From Kribbella sp. NBC_01245 (GTDB lineage Bacteria > Actinomycetota > Actinomycetes > Propionibacteriales > Kribbellaceae), in assembly GCF_036226525.1 (NCBI RefSeq), contig NZ_CP108487.1, positions 7,936,001 to 8,000,000 on the forward strand: a DNA stretch of 64,000 nucleotides, written 5' to 3'. The position numbers were made by a program, and so were the translations under genes. Positions 1 through 7,119 of the stretch are shown here, in pieces. The notes beneath the pieces were generated by a model that saw only the letters and a program-made list of their open reading frames with translations, was not told the DNA's origin and did no database searches. Within the stretch, counting starts at the first letter, position 1, and each line of letters starts with the position of its first letter.

Positions 1-381
1 TTCGCCCACATGGCCGAGGAGTCGCCGGACATGGCTTACCTCAGGTGGCCGGCGACTGCCGTGTCCGTGTTCTGGGTGCTGTGCGCTCAGGTGGTGGTCG
101 TGTCCACCTGGAAGTTGCTCTCGCTGGTCAAGAGCAACCGGATCTTCAGCGACGTGTCGATGAAGTGGGTGGACGCGATCGTGTGGGCGATCACCGCAGC
201 CTGGGTGGTGCTGCTGGGCGTCTTTCTCTATGTCGGCTTCAACGCGTCGGATCCCGGGCTGCCGCTCTTGCTGTTCTTGTGGTTGGTCGGTGTCGCCGTG
301 ATCGGTCTCTTGATCGTGGTGCTGCGCGCCTTGCTGCGCCAGGCCACGACCCTGCAGACCGACATGGAAGCGGTGATCTGA
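1..381 (+). CDS. DUF2975-type membrane protein, 5' end outside the window
   Basis: The reading frame is open from the first base of the window and closes at 379-381. Proteins of the DUF2975 family are usually about 160 residues, so the ATG at 10 is probably internal and the true start lies upstream. Three hydrophobic stretches are visible (about residues 14-34, 52-75 and 82-104 counted from the ATG), consistent with an integral membrane protein. The stop codon shares one base with the next ATG (TGATG), so it is translationally coupled to the small HTH protein. DUF2975 and a Cro-like HTH partner is a common bacterial pair; the molecular function is not known. Confidence 0.75.
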   Translation, partial: FAHMAEESPDMAYLRWPATAVSVFWVLCAQVVVVSTWKLLSLVKSNRIFSDVSMKWVDAIVWAITAAWVVLLGVFLYVGFNASDPGLPLLLFLWLVGVAVIGLLIVVLRALLRQATTLQTDMEAVI

Positions 382-590
382 TGCCCATCGTGGTCCGGAT
401 CGATGTCGAGCTGGCCAAGCGCAAGATGAGTGTGGGCGACTTCGCCGAGCGGGTCGGCCTCACGCCGGCGAACGTGGCGGTGCTGAAGAACGGCCGGGCC
501 AAAGCCGTTCGATTCAGCACTTTGGAGGCGATGTGCCGCGTGCTCGAGTGCCAGCCCGGCGACCTACTCGAGTGGGTCGACGAGGACTAG
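381..590 (+). CDS. Small Cro/C1-type HTH regulator (YozG-like)
   Basis: A 69-residue protein that is almost entirely one helix-turn-helix domain. Residues about 10-62 follow the HTH_26 pattern: a first helix after LAKRKMS, the turn helix FAERVGLTPANVAVLKNG and a final helix FSTLEAMCRVLECQPGDLL. It starts inside the stop codon of the DUF2975 gene, so the two are co-translated, as usual for this pair. Its stop (588-590) overlaps the stop of the convergent ABC permease gene (587-589) within the sequence CTAG. It likely controls its own membrane partner; targets cannot be read from the sequence. Confidence 0.85.
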   Translation: MPIVVRIDVELAKRKMSVGDFAERVGLTPANVAVLKNGRAKAVRFSTLEAMCRVLECQPGDLLEWVDED

Positions 591-1366
591 TTGCGGGTGC
601 GGTGGCGGTAGAGGGTGGTGGCCAGTAGGAAGGAGGCGAGTAGGAGGGCGACGCACCAGGTCAGGGCGGTCCAGCCGCGAGTGCCGCGGGCGTCGGTCAG
701 CAGCGACCGGACGGTCTCGATGACCGGCGTGATCGGCTGGTTCTCGCTGATGCCGCGCAGGAAGGACGGCATCGTGTTGGTCGGGACGAACGCGCTGCTC
801 AGATACGGCAGGAAGAGCATCGCGAAGCTGAGCACGCTGGCTGATTCGACCGATCGCGCGATCACGCCGAGGCCGGCCGCGAGCCAGGACAGCGCGAGCA
901 CGTACAACAACAGCAGGCCCGCCGTCAGGATCCAGTCGAGCAGACTCGCGCTCGGCCGGAAACCCATCGCGATCGCGGCACCGATCACGATCGTGGTGGA
1001 GATGGCATTGCGGACCACGCTCGCGGTGACATGGCCGGTCAGTACGGCGAACGAGCGGATCGGCAGGGACCGAAGCCGGTCGATCATGCCCTTGTTCATG
1101 TCGTCCGCGACGGCCATCGCGGTCGACGCCGCGCCGTACCCGACGCAGAGCAGGATGATGCCGGGCACCACGTAGTTGATGTACGCCGTACCGGTGTCGA
1201 TCGCGCCGCCGAAGACGTACACGAAAAGGGCCATCATGAGCAGCGGCAGCACCACTGACATCACCATCGTGTCGGCGTTGCGCCGGTTCAGCCGGATGCT
1301 GCGGCCGATCATCGTCAGGCTGTCGGTGACGGCGTTGATCGGGCGGTCGTGGTTGATCGTGCTCAT
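587..1366 (-). CDS. ABC-2 type permease, daunorubicin-resistance (DrrB) type
   Basis: A 259-residue polytopic membrane protein with about six hydrophobic segments, starting with one near residues 33-54. The pattern MNKGMIDRLRSLPI after the second membrane segment and the ENQPITPVIETVR stretch before the last one are typical of DrrB-type ABC-2 transporters that export drugs or lipids. The ATG overlaps the stop of the upstream ATPase gene by four bases (ATGA), so the two subunits are translationally coupled. The start MSTINHDRP was chosen for this overlap. The substrate is not predictable; the adjacent TetR regulator suggests induction by a small molecule. Confidence 0.9.
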   Translation of the reverse strand: MSTINHDRPINAVTDSLTMIGRSIRLNRRNADTMVMSVVLPLLMMALFVYVFGGAIDTGTAYINYVVPGIILLCVGYGAASTAMAVADDMNKGMIDRLRSLPIRSFAVLTGHVTASVVRNAISTTIVIGAAIAMGFRPSASLLDWILTAGLLLLYVLALSWLAAGLGVIARSVESASVLSFAMLFLPYLSSAFVPTNTMPSFLRGISENQPITPVIETVRSLLTDARGTRGWTALTWCVALLLASFLLATTLYRHRTRN

Positions 1367-2286
1367 GCGCTTACCTTCGCTTTGCTGGTCATGCTGAAGA
1401 AGACGTCGTCGAGGGTGGGGCGATGGGCCGAGACCCGATCGACTTCGATGCCAGCGGCAACGAATTCGCCGAGGATCTGGTGCAACTCCGCCGCCGTACC
1501 GTCCGTAGCCAGGCCGAGTTCGAGGTCGGCCAGGCGCTGAGCGTCCGGCCGGATCAGCGCGGCCTTCTCGAGTTGTTCCGGCTCCTGGAAATGCAAGGTC
1601 AATCGCTCGCCACCGACCTGGGCCTTGAGCGCGTCGGCGGTGCCGGCGGCCACGATCCGGCCGTGGTCGAGCAGCACGATCCGGTCCGCGAGGCGGTCGG
1701 CCTCCTCCAGGTATTGCGTGGTGAGCACGATGGTCGTACCGGCCCGGATGAGATCCCGGATGGCGTCCCACATCGTCGTACGGCTGACCGGATCGAGGCC
1801 CGTCGTCGGTTCGTCCAGGAATATCACCCGCGGCTGCGCGACCAGGCTCATGGCCAGATCGAGCCGCCGTTGCATACCTCCGGAGTACGTCGCGACGCGG
1901 CGGTCCATCGCGTCGGTCAGGTCGAACCGTTCCAGCAGGTCGAGCGCGCGCCGACGGGCGGCGGCCCGGCCGACGTGCATCAGCTGGCCGACCATGATCA
2001 GGTTCTCCCGGCCGGTCTGCTGGTCGTCGACCGCCGCGAACTGCCCGGTCAGACTGATCACCCCGCGGACCTTGGCGGGCTCCCGGTGTACGTCGAACCC
2101 GGCGACTTCGGCGCGGCCACCGTCCGCGCGGGTGAGTGTGGTCAGGATCCGCACGGTGGTGGTCTTGCCCGCGCCATTCGGCCCGAGCAGCGCCAGCACC
2201 GAACCTTCGGCCACCTCGAGATCCAGTCCTTCCAGCACCACGGTTGATCCGTAGGCCTTCCGGAGCCCTTCTGTCACGACGATCAT
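1363..2286 (-). CDS. ABC transporter ATP-binding protein, DrrA type
   Basis: A 307-residue nucleotide-binding subunit that powers the DrrB-like permease at the inner face of the membrane. Walker A GPNGAGKTT lies at residues 35-43, the signature YSGGMQ at 134-139 and Walker B VIFLDE at 154-159. The C-terminal 80 residues, ending with the PTLDDVFF motif, are the DrrA/CcmA-type extension. The start at MIVVTEGLRK was preferred over an in-frame start further upstream because the upstream start would lie in the palindromic operator. Gene order ATPase-permease with an ATGA overlap is that of drrAB. Expression is probably repressed by the divergent TetR protein. Confidence 0.92.
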   Translation of the reverse strand: MIVVTEGLRKAYGSTVVLEGLDLEVAEGSVLALLGPNGAGKTTTVRILTTLTRADGGRAEVAGFDVHREPAKVRGVISLTGQFAAVDDQQTGRENLIMVGQLMHVGRAAARRRALDLLERFDLTDAMDRRVATYSGGMQRRLDLAMSLVAQPRVIFLDEPTTGLDPVSRTTMWDAIRDLIRAGTTIVLTTQYLEEADRLADRIVLLDHGRIVAAGTADALKAQVGGERLTLHFQEPEQLEKAALIRPDAQRLADLELGLATDGTAAELHQILGEFVAAGIEVDRVSAHRPTLDDVFFSMTSKAKVSA

Positions 2287-2300
2287 GCTCTCCCCATCCC

Positions 2301-2346
2301 TTACTGCGTATGAGCTACGCTTTATAGCGTAGGCGCTACGCAGTAA
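2301..2346. promoter_or_regulatory. Nested palindromic operator between the drrAB-like genes and tetR
   Basis: TTACTGCGTA at 2301-2310 is the exact inverted repeat of TACGCAGTAA at 2337-2346. Inside lies a second near-perfect dyad, GCGTAGGCGCTACGC at 2327-2341, and a related half site GCTACGC at 2314-2320. On the minus strand a TATAAA sequence within the block can serve as the -10 box of the ABC operon, so a bound repressor would block RNA polymerase. The obvious candidate ligand is the divergent TetR protein; this is inference from position and symmetry. Confidence 0.75.
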
Positions 2347-2415
2347 GGAGCGCAAGCGGTAGTTCTCAGGGGGCCGTGGCCGACTTCCTAGACTGTGGCC
2401 GACGAGAGGTGCTGG

Positions 2416-3165
2416 ATGACTGACGAAGCGGGCATGCTGCCGCAGGCCGAACTCCTGTGGGGGCTGCGCGATGGGCCGAGGCGTGGGCCGAAGCCGTCCT
2501 TGACCATCGAGGACATCACCCGGGCCGCGATCGCGATCGCCGATGCCGAAGGCCTGGCCGCGGTGTCGATGGCCCGGGTGGCGGCGGACCTCGGCAACTC
2601 GACGATGGCGCTCTACCGATACGTGAAGAGCAAGGACGAACTGCTCGCGCTGATGTCCGACGCAGCCCTGGAGCTACCGCCCGAGCCACCGCCCGGCCAG
2701 GAATGGCGCGAAGGCCTGACCCAATGGGCGCACAACGTGCTGACCGCCATCTACCGACACCCCTGGTATGCCCGGCTCCCGATCACCGCGCCGCCGATCG
2801 GCCCGCACAACCTCGCGTGGTTCGACAAGGCACTGGGCGCGCTCGGTGACACGGGTCTGAGCGAGCCGGACAAGGTCGGCGTTGTGATGGGACTGCTGAC
2901 CCACGTGCACGGCGAGATCCGGCTCGGCCTCGAGCTCGCGCAGGGGTTCGCGGAGAATCCCGAGGCCTTCAGCTCTCAGTACGGCCAGGTCCTCGCACGC
3001 GTGGTCGATCCACGGAAGATGCCGGCCTTGTATGCGGTGATCGCGGCCGGCGTCTTCGAAGACGAGGTGCTGTACGACGAGGAGGAGCAGGCGGCCGAAT
3101 TCGCCTTCAGCCTGAGCCTCTACCTCGACGGAGTGGAAGCCTTCATCGCCCGCCGCACGTCTTAG
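2416..3165 (+). CDS. TetR/AcrR-family repressor with TetR C-terminal domain
   Basis: A 249-residue regulator. The N-terminal DNA-binding domain covers about residues 30-80 (ITRAAIAIADAEGL, then VSMARVAADLGNSTMALYRYV, then KSKDELL), and the rest is the all-helical ligand-binding domain of the tetracycline-repressor C-terminal type. The start at 2416 is favoured by GAGAGG six bases upstream; a GTG at 2395 is in frame but poorly placed. TAGACT at 2389-2394 may be its -10 box. It is divergent from the Drr-type exporter and most likely represses it through the dyad at 2301-2346, releasing on binding the exported compound. Confidence 0.88.
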   Translation: MTDEAGMLPQAELLWGLRDGPRRGPKPSLTIEDITRAAIAIADAEGLAAVSMARVAADLGNSTMALYRYVKSKDELLALMSDAALELPPEPPPGQEWREGLTQWAHNVLTAIYRHPWYARLPITAPPIGPHNLAWFDKALGALGDTGLSEPDKVGVVMGLLTHVHGEIRLGLELAQGFAENPEAFSSQYGQVLARVVDPRKMPALYAVIAAGVFEDEVLYDEEEQAAEFAFSLSLYLDGVEAFIARRTS

Positions 3166-3199
3166 CGCCCTGCGCCGGAAGTTCTTCGGCGCTTGCGCA

Positions 3200-4165
3200 C
3201 TACTCCTCGGGTGGGACCTCGGCGCCTTCCTTTTCGTCGCGGTCGGCCCATTCGAGCAGGGTGTCGAGGGAGTACGCCGAGTCGTCGATGGTGGCGTGCA
3301 GGTCGCCGAGCTCCGCGAACCGGGCCGGGACCGTCTCGATGGTGAAGGCCTTCGGGTCCACGTCGTCGACCTCGTCCCACCGGATCGGCGTCGAGACCGT
3401 CGCCTCGGGATTGCCGCGAACCGAGTAGGCGCTCGCGATCGTGTGGTCCCGGGCGTTCTGGTTGTAGTCGACGAAGAGCTTGGCCGGGTCCCGGTCCTTG
3501 CGCCACCACGTCGTCGTGACGTCATCGGGCGCGCGCCGCTCGACCTCGCGCGCGAAGGCCAGGGCGGCGCGTCGTACGTCGGAGAAGCCGTGCTCGGGTT
3601 TGATCCGGACGTAGACGTGCAGGCCGGAACCGCCCGAGGTCTTCGGATAGCCGGTGGCGCCGAGGTCGTCGAGCACCTCCTTGGCGACGCGGGCGACGCG
3701 CCGGACCCGGTCGAATGGGCAGTCGGGCATCGGGTCCAGGTCGATCCGCCACTCGTCGGGCTTCTCGGTATCGGCCTTGCGCGAGTTCCACGGGTGGAAC
3801 TCGACGGTCGACATCTGCACCGCCCAGGCGACGTGCGCCACCTCGGTCACGCAGAGCTCGTCGGCGGTCCGGTTGTACCGCGGGAAGTGGACGCGGACCG
3901 TCTCCATCCACGGTGGTGCGCCCTGGGGCAGGCGTTTCTGGTGCACCTTCTCCCCGCTGACGCCCTCGGGGAATCGGTGCAGCATGCACGGGCGCTCGCG
4001 CAGCGCACGGACGATGCCGTCGCCCACGGACAGGTAGTAGTTGACCAGGTCGAGCTTGGTCTCGCCCCGGGCCGGGAAGTAGACCCGGTCCGGGTTCGAG
4101 ATCCGCACGGTCCGGTCGCCGATCTCCAGCTCCACCGCCGGGGTCTTGCCCTTGGACGTCGCCAT
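3200..4165 (-). CDS. Stand-alone LigD-like DNA polymerase/primase domain
   Basis: A 321-residue archaeo-eukaryotic primase-type polymerase, as found in bacterial non-homologous end joining. The metal-binding DLD lies at residues 142-144, the nucleotide-binding stretch SGGSGLHVY at 177-185 and the third acidic residue in FVDYNQNARDHT at about 233. The length equals a LigD polymerase domain alone; no ligase or nuclease module is fused and no Ku gene is visible here. On the minus strand TAGTCT ends seven bases before the ATG, so the mRNA may be leaderless. The gene lies 39 bases downstream of ilvE's reverse-strand stop side and converges with tetR. A role in DNA end repair is inferred from the family. 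Confidence 0.88.
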   Translation of the reverse strand: MATSKGKTPAVELEIGDRTVRISNPDRVYFPARGETKLDLVNYYLSVGDGIVRALRERPCMLHRFPEGVSGEKVHQKRLPQGAPPWMETVRVHFPRYNRTADELCVTEVAHVAWAVQMSTVEFHPWNSRKADTEKPDEWRIDLDPMPDCPFDRVRRVARVAKEVLDDLGATGYPKTSGGSGLHVYVRIKPEHGFSDVRRAALAFAREVERRAPDDVTTTWWRKDRDPAKLFVDYNQNARDHTIASAYSVRGNPEATVSTPIRWDEVDDVDPKAFTIETVPARFAELGDLHATIDDSAYSLDTLLEWADRDEKEGAEVPPEE

Positions 4166-4204
4166 GCCCCTGAGACTAGCCGGACCCGTCGACAGTCCCC
4201 GGCT

Positions 4205-5308
4205 TCAGGCGAGGCGCGTCAGCCAGTTGCGGGTGTCCTCGGTCCGGCCGTATTGCAGGTCGAGCAGGGTACGGCGGATTTCCGCGGTGACCGGGCCGAC
4301 GCCGTCGTTGACGTCGTGGTCGCCGATGACCTGGTCGCCGCCTTCCCAGACCAGCCGGCCGACCGGAGTGACCGCGGCCGCCGTGCCGCAGGCGAACACC
4401 TCGGTGATCTCGCCACTGGCCACACCGTCGCGCCACTCGTCGATGCTCATCCGGCGCTCTTCCACCTTGTGGCCGAGGTCGGCGGCGAGCTCGATCACCG
4501 AGGCGCGGGTGATACCGGCGAGGATCGTGCCGGACAGCTCCGGGGTGACGATCCGGCCGTCCTTGTGCACGAAGAAGAGCAGCATGCTGCCGATCTCCTC
4601 CAGCCATTGGCGCTCGACCGCGTCGAGGAAGACGACCTGCTCGCAGCCGTTGGCGACGGCCTCGACCTGGGCGGCGAGGCTGGCGGCGTAGTTGCCACCG
4701 GTCTTGGCCTCGCCCGTGCCGCCCGGAGAGGCGCGGGTGTAGCGGGTCGAGAGCCAGATGGAGACCGGCTTCAGCCCGGACTGGAAGTACGCCCCGGCGG
4801 GGGAGGCGATCACGCCGTACAACACCTCGCGGGAAGGCCGGACGCTCAGGCTGGCCTCGGTCGCGATCATGTACGGCCGGAGGTAAAGGCTGGACTCGCC
4901 GCCGGTCGGCACCCATCGCTTGTCGACACCGACCAGCGCCTGCAGCGACGCGACGAACTCGTCCTCGGGGAGCTCGGGTAGTGCCAGTCGCCTGGCGCTA
5001 CCCGTGAAACGTGCGGCGTTGTCCTGCGGGCGGAAGGCCCAGACCGAGCCGTCCGCGTGCCGGAACGCCTTGAGGCCCTCGAAGATCTCCTGCGCGTAGT
5101 GCAACACCGCTGCCGCCGGGGAGACCTTGAGTGGGGCGAACGCCGTTACGCGCGGGTCATGCCAGCCGAGGTCGGCCGACCAGTTCGCGAGCACCATGTG
5201 ATCGGTGAAGGCCTGCCCGAAGCCGGGGGCGGCCAGGATCGCCTCCCGGGCTTCTTCGGCGGCCGGATCGGCCCGCAACTCGACCTCGAACTTCCACGCG
5301 TCTGGCAC
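4205..5308 (-). CDS. ilvE: Branched-chain amino acid aminotransferase
   Basis: A 367-residue fold-type IV PLP enzyme that interconverts leucine, isoleucine and valine with their 2-oxo acids. The PLP lysine lies in GEAKTGGNYA at residue 202. Other family landmarks are EIFEGLKAFR near 74-83, YLRPYMIATE near 142-151, VFLDAVERQWLEEIGSMLLFF, and the late FACGTAAAVTPVGRL stretch. The length is that of group II (IlvE of actinobacteria, eukaryotic BCAT) enzymes. The start codon is GTG, preceded by GGGAG five bases upstream. It is a core gene apparently unrelated to its neighbours. Confidence 0.95.
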   Translation of the reverse strand: MPDAWKFEVELRADPAAEEAREAILAAPGFGQAFTDHMVLANWSADLGWHDPRVTAFAPLKVSPAAAVLHYAQEIFEGLKAFRHADGSVWAFRPQDNAARFTGSARRLALPELPEDEFVASLQALVGVDKRWVPTGGESSLYLRPYMIATEASLSVRPSREVLYGVIASPAGAYFQSGLKPVSIWLSTRYTRASPGGTGEAKTGGNYAASLAAQVEAVANGCEQVVFLDAVERQWLEEIGSMLLFFVHKDGRIVTPELSGTILAGITRASVIELAADLGHKVEERRMSIDEWRDGVASGEITEVFACGTAAAVTPVGRLVWEGGDQVIGDHDVNDGVGPVTAEIRRTLLDLQYGRTEDTRNWLTRLA

Positions 5309-5385
5309 TGCTACTCCCGGCTCTGCTGATCACTGCTGATCTCTGATGTCCTGGCACGTTACCGCCGGAACTGGTGTCTCCCTAC

Positions 5386-6621
5386 TCAACGGCCAAGGTG
5401 TGGTCGGGTCACCAGCAGCTCCCGGTAATCCCGCACCACGGACTTCGCGAGATCTCCCGGCTGGACACTGGCCAGCACCTGGCCCGCTACGACGTACAAC
5501 CTCTCGTTGTGGCAGTGCGCGGGTAGCTCCAGCAGAACACGCATTGCGAACCCCAGGCCGGTCAGCTCGCCATAGCCGACCAGGCCGGCCGCACGATGCA
5601 GCTGAACCATGGCGAGCTCACCGCACAGCTCTGCCGGGTAGAGCGCGAAGGCGCGGTCCTGGGCGTCGAAGGCCGCCAGGTAATCGCCCAAGGTGGTGAA
5701 CACCAAGCTCTCGGCATGACGCAGCCTGTACTCCGGCCAGCCGAACAGTGAACCCTCATCCGGCGTCTGCACCACCTCTGCCAACTGCGCGAGCGTCTGC
5801 CGCGCCTCGGCCCCGCGGCCCAGCTGTGCGAGCGCTTGCGCCTTCCCCACCAGCACGCCGGCACCGCTCGCTTGGACCGGCCCGCGGGCTTGTGCGAGCG
5901 CCTCCTCGCTCAGCCGCAGCAGCTCGGCGGCGGATCTGCGCTCGGACCAGCCGCTCAGGATCTCCCAGGCGCGCGGCAGCAGGCGTAGCTCGGGATCGCC
6001 GGTGTGGTCCGCGCTGTGGTCTGCGGTGGCCCGGGCGGTCCGCCACCAGCGCCGGGCCTCCCGAACTCGCCCGAGCCCGGCCAGCGTCCACGCCATCACC
6101 ACCGTCAGCCGGGTGGCCGGATCCGCCAGGGCGGCCGGGCTGCTCGAGTCGGTGGCGACGGTCTGACGCAGTAGCTCCAGATCCGCCGTCAGCTCGGTCA
6201 GCAGCACGGCCGGGTCGGTGCTGAAGACGTCCTGCCCGTACGCCGCGGCGACGGCCTGCCACTCCTGCACGCCGGGCACCTGGGTGAAGGAGAAGGTCAG
6301 CCCGTGCCGCGTCGATTCCAGACTCGGCGCCGCCGTCGGCTCCGTCTCGACCTTGCCGCCGGTGGCCGGCGCGGGGCTCGGCGGGTGGGCCTGCTGGTAG
6401 GCGGTGGTGAGCTCGCCGCCGGTGGCCAGCCGCTGATCGCACAGCGTCGCCAGGTGCGCCGATCCGGGCCGCAGGCCGCGCTCGACCTGAGACAGATAGC
6501 TGTGGTCATAACCGACCTGGCCCGCGAGCTGCCGCAGGCTCAGCCCGGCCGCCTGCCGGCATCGCCGCAGGCGCCCGCCGAACGTGGACTCCGTCAGGGA
6601 ATCCGTGCTGGGAATCGTCAC
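5386..6621 (-). CDS. XRE-family regulator with long helical-repeat (TPR-like) tail
   Basis: A 411-residue protein with a Cro/C1-type HTH at about residues 14-70 (RLRRCRQAAGLSLRQLAGQVG followed by HSYLSQVERGLRPGSA) and a tail of about 300 residues rich in alanine, leucine and arginine that reads as paired helices of TPR type. This architecture is very common in actinomycetes; where studied, the tail binds peptides or small molecules. It is divergent from a cysteine-rich 61-residue miniprotein, with a perfect hairpin between the two genes. The partner and ligand are not known, but the miniprotein is the natural candidate. Confidence 0.85.
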   Translation of the reverse strand: MTIPSTDSLTESTFGGRLRRCRQAAGLSLRQLAGQVGYDHSYLSQVERGLRPGSAHLATLCDQRLATGGELTTAYQQAHPPSPAPATGGKVETEPTAAPSLESTRHGLTFSFTQVPGVQEWQAVAAAYGQDVFSTDPAVLLTELTADLELLRQTVATDSSSPAALADPATRLTVVMAWTLAGLGRVREARRWWRTARATADHSADHTGDPELRLLPRAWEILSGWSERRSAAELLRLSEEALAQARGPVQASGAGVLVGKAQALAQLGRGAEARQTLAQLAEVVQTPDEGSLFGWPEYRLRHAESLVFTTLGDYLAAFDAQDRAFALYPAELCGELAMVQLHRAAGLVGYGELTGLGFAMRVLLELPAHCHNERLYVVAGQVLASVQPGDLAKSVVRDYRELLVTRPHLGR

Positions 6622-6748
6622 AGGAACCTCCGCACACTCGAGGACGTGTTGCGCCTGGTGGTTGCGGTGCGCGGTGACGACAGTACAAGCCCCGACCGAC
6701 AGAACAGGACGTAGTGGAAATCTCCGATATCCCTTGTGGGCTTGAACT

Positions 6749-6774
6749 CTGTGGGCTGTCGGAACAGCCCACAG
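6749..6774. promoter_or_regulatory. Perfect 11-bp hairpin between the XRE-TPR gene and the miniprotein gene
   Basis: CTGTGGGCTGT at 6749-6759 and ACAGCCCACAG at 6764-6774 are perfect complements around a CGGA tetraloop. The site lies 45 bases upstream of the miniprotein start and 128 bases upstream of the divergent regulator. It could be an operator dyad or an RNA hairpin in the 5' leader of the miniprotein mRNA; no T-run follows on either strand, which argues against a terminator. Confidence 0.6.
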
Positions 6775-6818
6775 ATCACGCCTGGTGCCGGTGAAGTGCG
6801 CCGGGAAGGCTGGGCGGC

Positions 6819-7004
6819 ATGAAGCGAATCACCGAGTCTGTCAGTCACTTGCCCGCCTCACCGGTAGTGCCGGTGCCGGGTCCCGACGGCCTGTGCAGCC
6901 AGTGCGGCCGGCCCTGGCCCTGCCTGCGCTGCCCGGACGACTGGTGTGTGGACGATCTCCGTCCGGACGATCCCGAACCGGACCAATCGGCCCGGGATCC
7001 CTGA
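6819..7004 (+). CDS. Cysteine-rich miniprotein (two CxxC knuckles), function unknown
   Basis: A 61-residue open frame with a good ribosome site (GGGAAGG upstream of the ATG). It holds five cysteines at residues 26, 29, 35, 38 and 43, arranged CxxC-x5-CxxC-x4-C around GRPWP, so it could bind one zinc ion as a treble-clef-like knuckle. The flanks are proline- and acid-rich and probably disordered; there is no signal peptide or membrane segment. It is divergent from an XRE-TPR regulator. No known family is recognised. It could be a co-factor or antagonist of that regulator, but this is only inferred from position. Confidence 0.55.
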   Translation: MKRITESVSHLPASPVVPVPGPDGLCSQCGRPWPCLRCPDDWCVDDLRPDDPEPDQSARDP

Positions 7005-7064
7005 GGCCAAGGCCGGTCCGTCGACAGTGGCGGATTTCCGACAGGTCCGCAGTGTCCGAATCCA

Positions 7065-7093
7065 TTGACGATCAGTTATGAAACCTCTCTACT
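7065..7093 (+). promoter_or_regulatory. Candidate sigma-70-type promoter of the chitinase gene
   Basis: TTGACG at 7065-7070 and TCTACT at 7088-7093 are separated by 17 bases. The first box is close to consensus, the second is weak. The spacing to the chitinase start at 7120 leaves a short leader that contains the GGAAGG ribosome site. Confidence 0.45.
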
Positions 7094-7119
7094 AAATGGA
7101 CCCGCCCGGAAGGTATGCC

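Noticed and set aside
587..2286. The Drr-like pair as part of an antibiotic biosynthetic cluster
   Set aside because: No polyketide, peptide synthetase or tailoring genes are next to it; a divergent TetR and the efflux pair alone fit a resistance module.
3296..4981. A 561-codon open frame on the plus strand opposite the LigD-like and ilvE genes
   Set aside because: It runs antisense across two genes with clear catalytic motifs, has no ribosome site and a composition dominated by R, G, D and V. Such antisense frames arise from GC-rich third codon positions.
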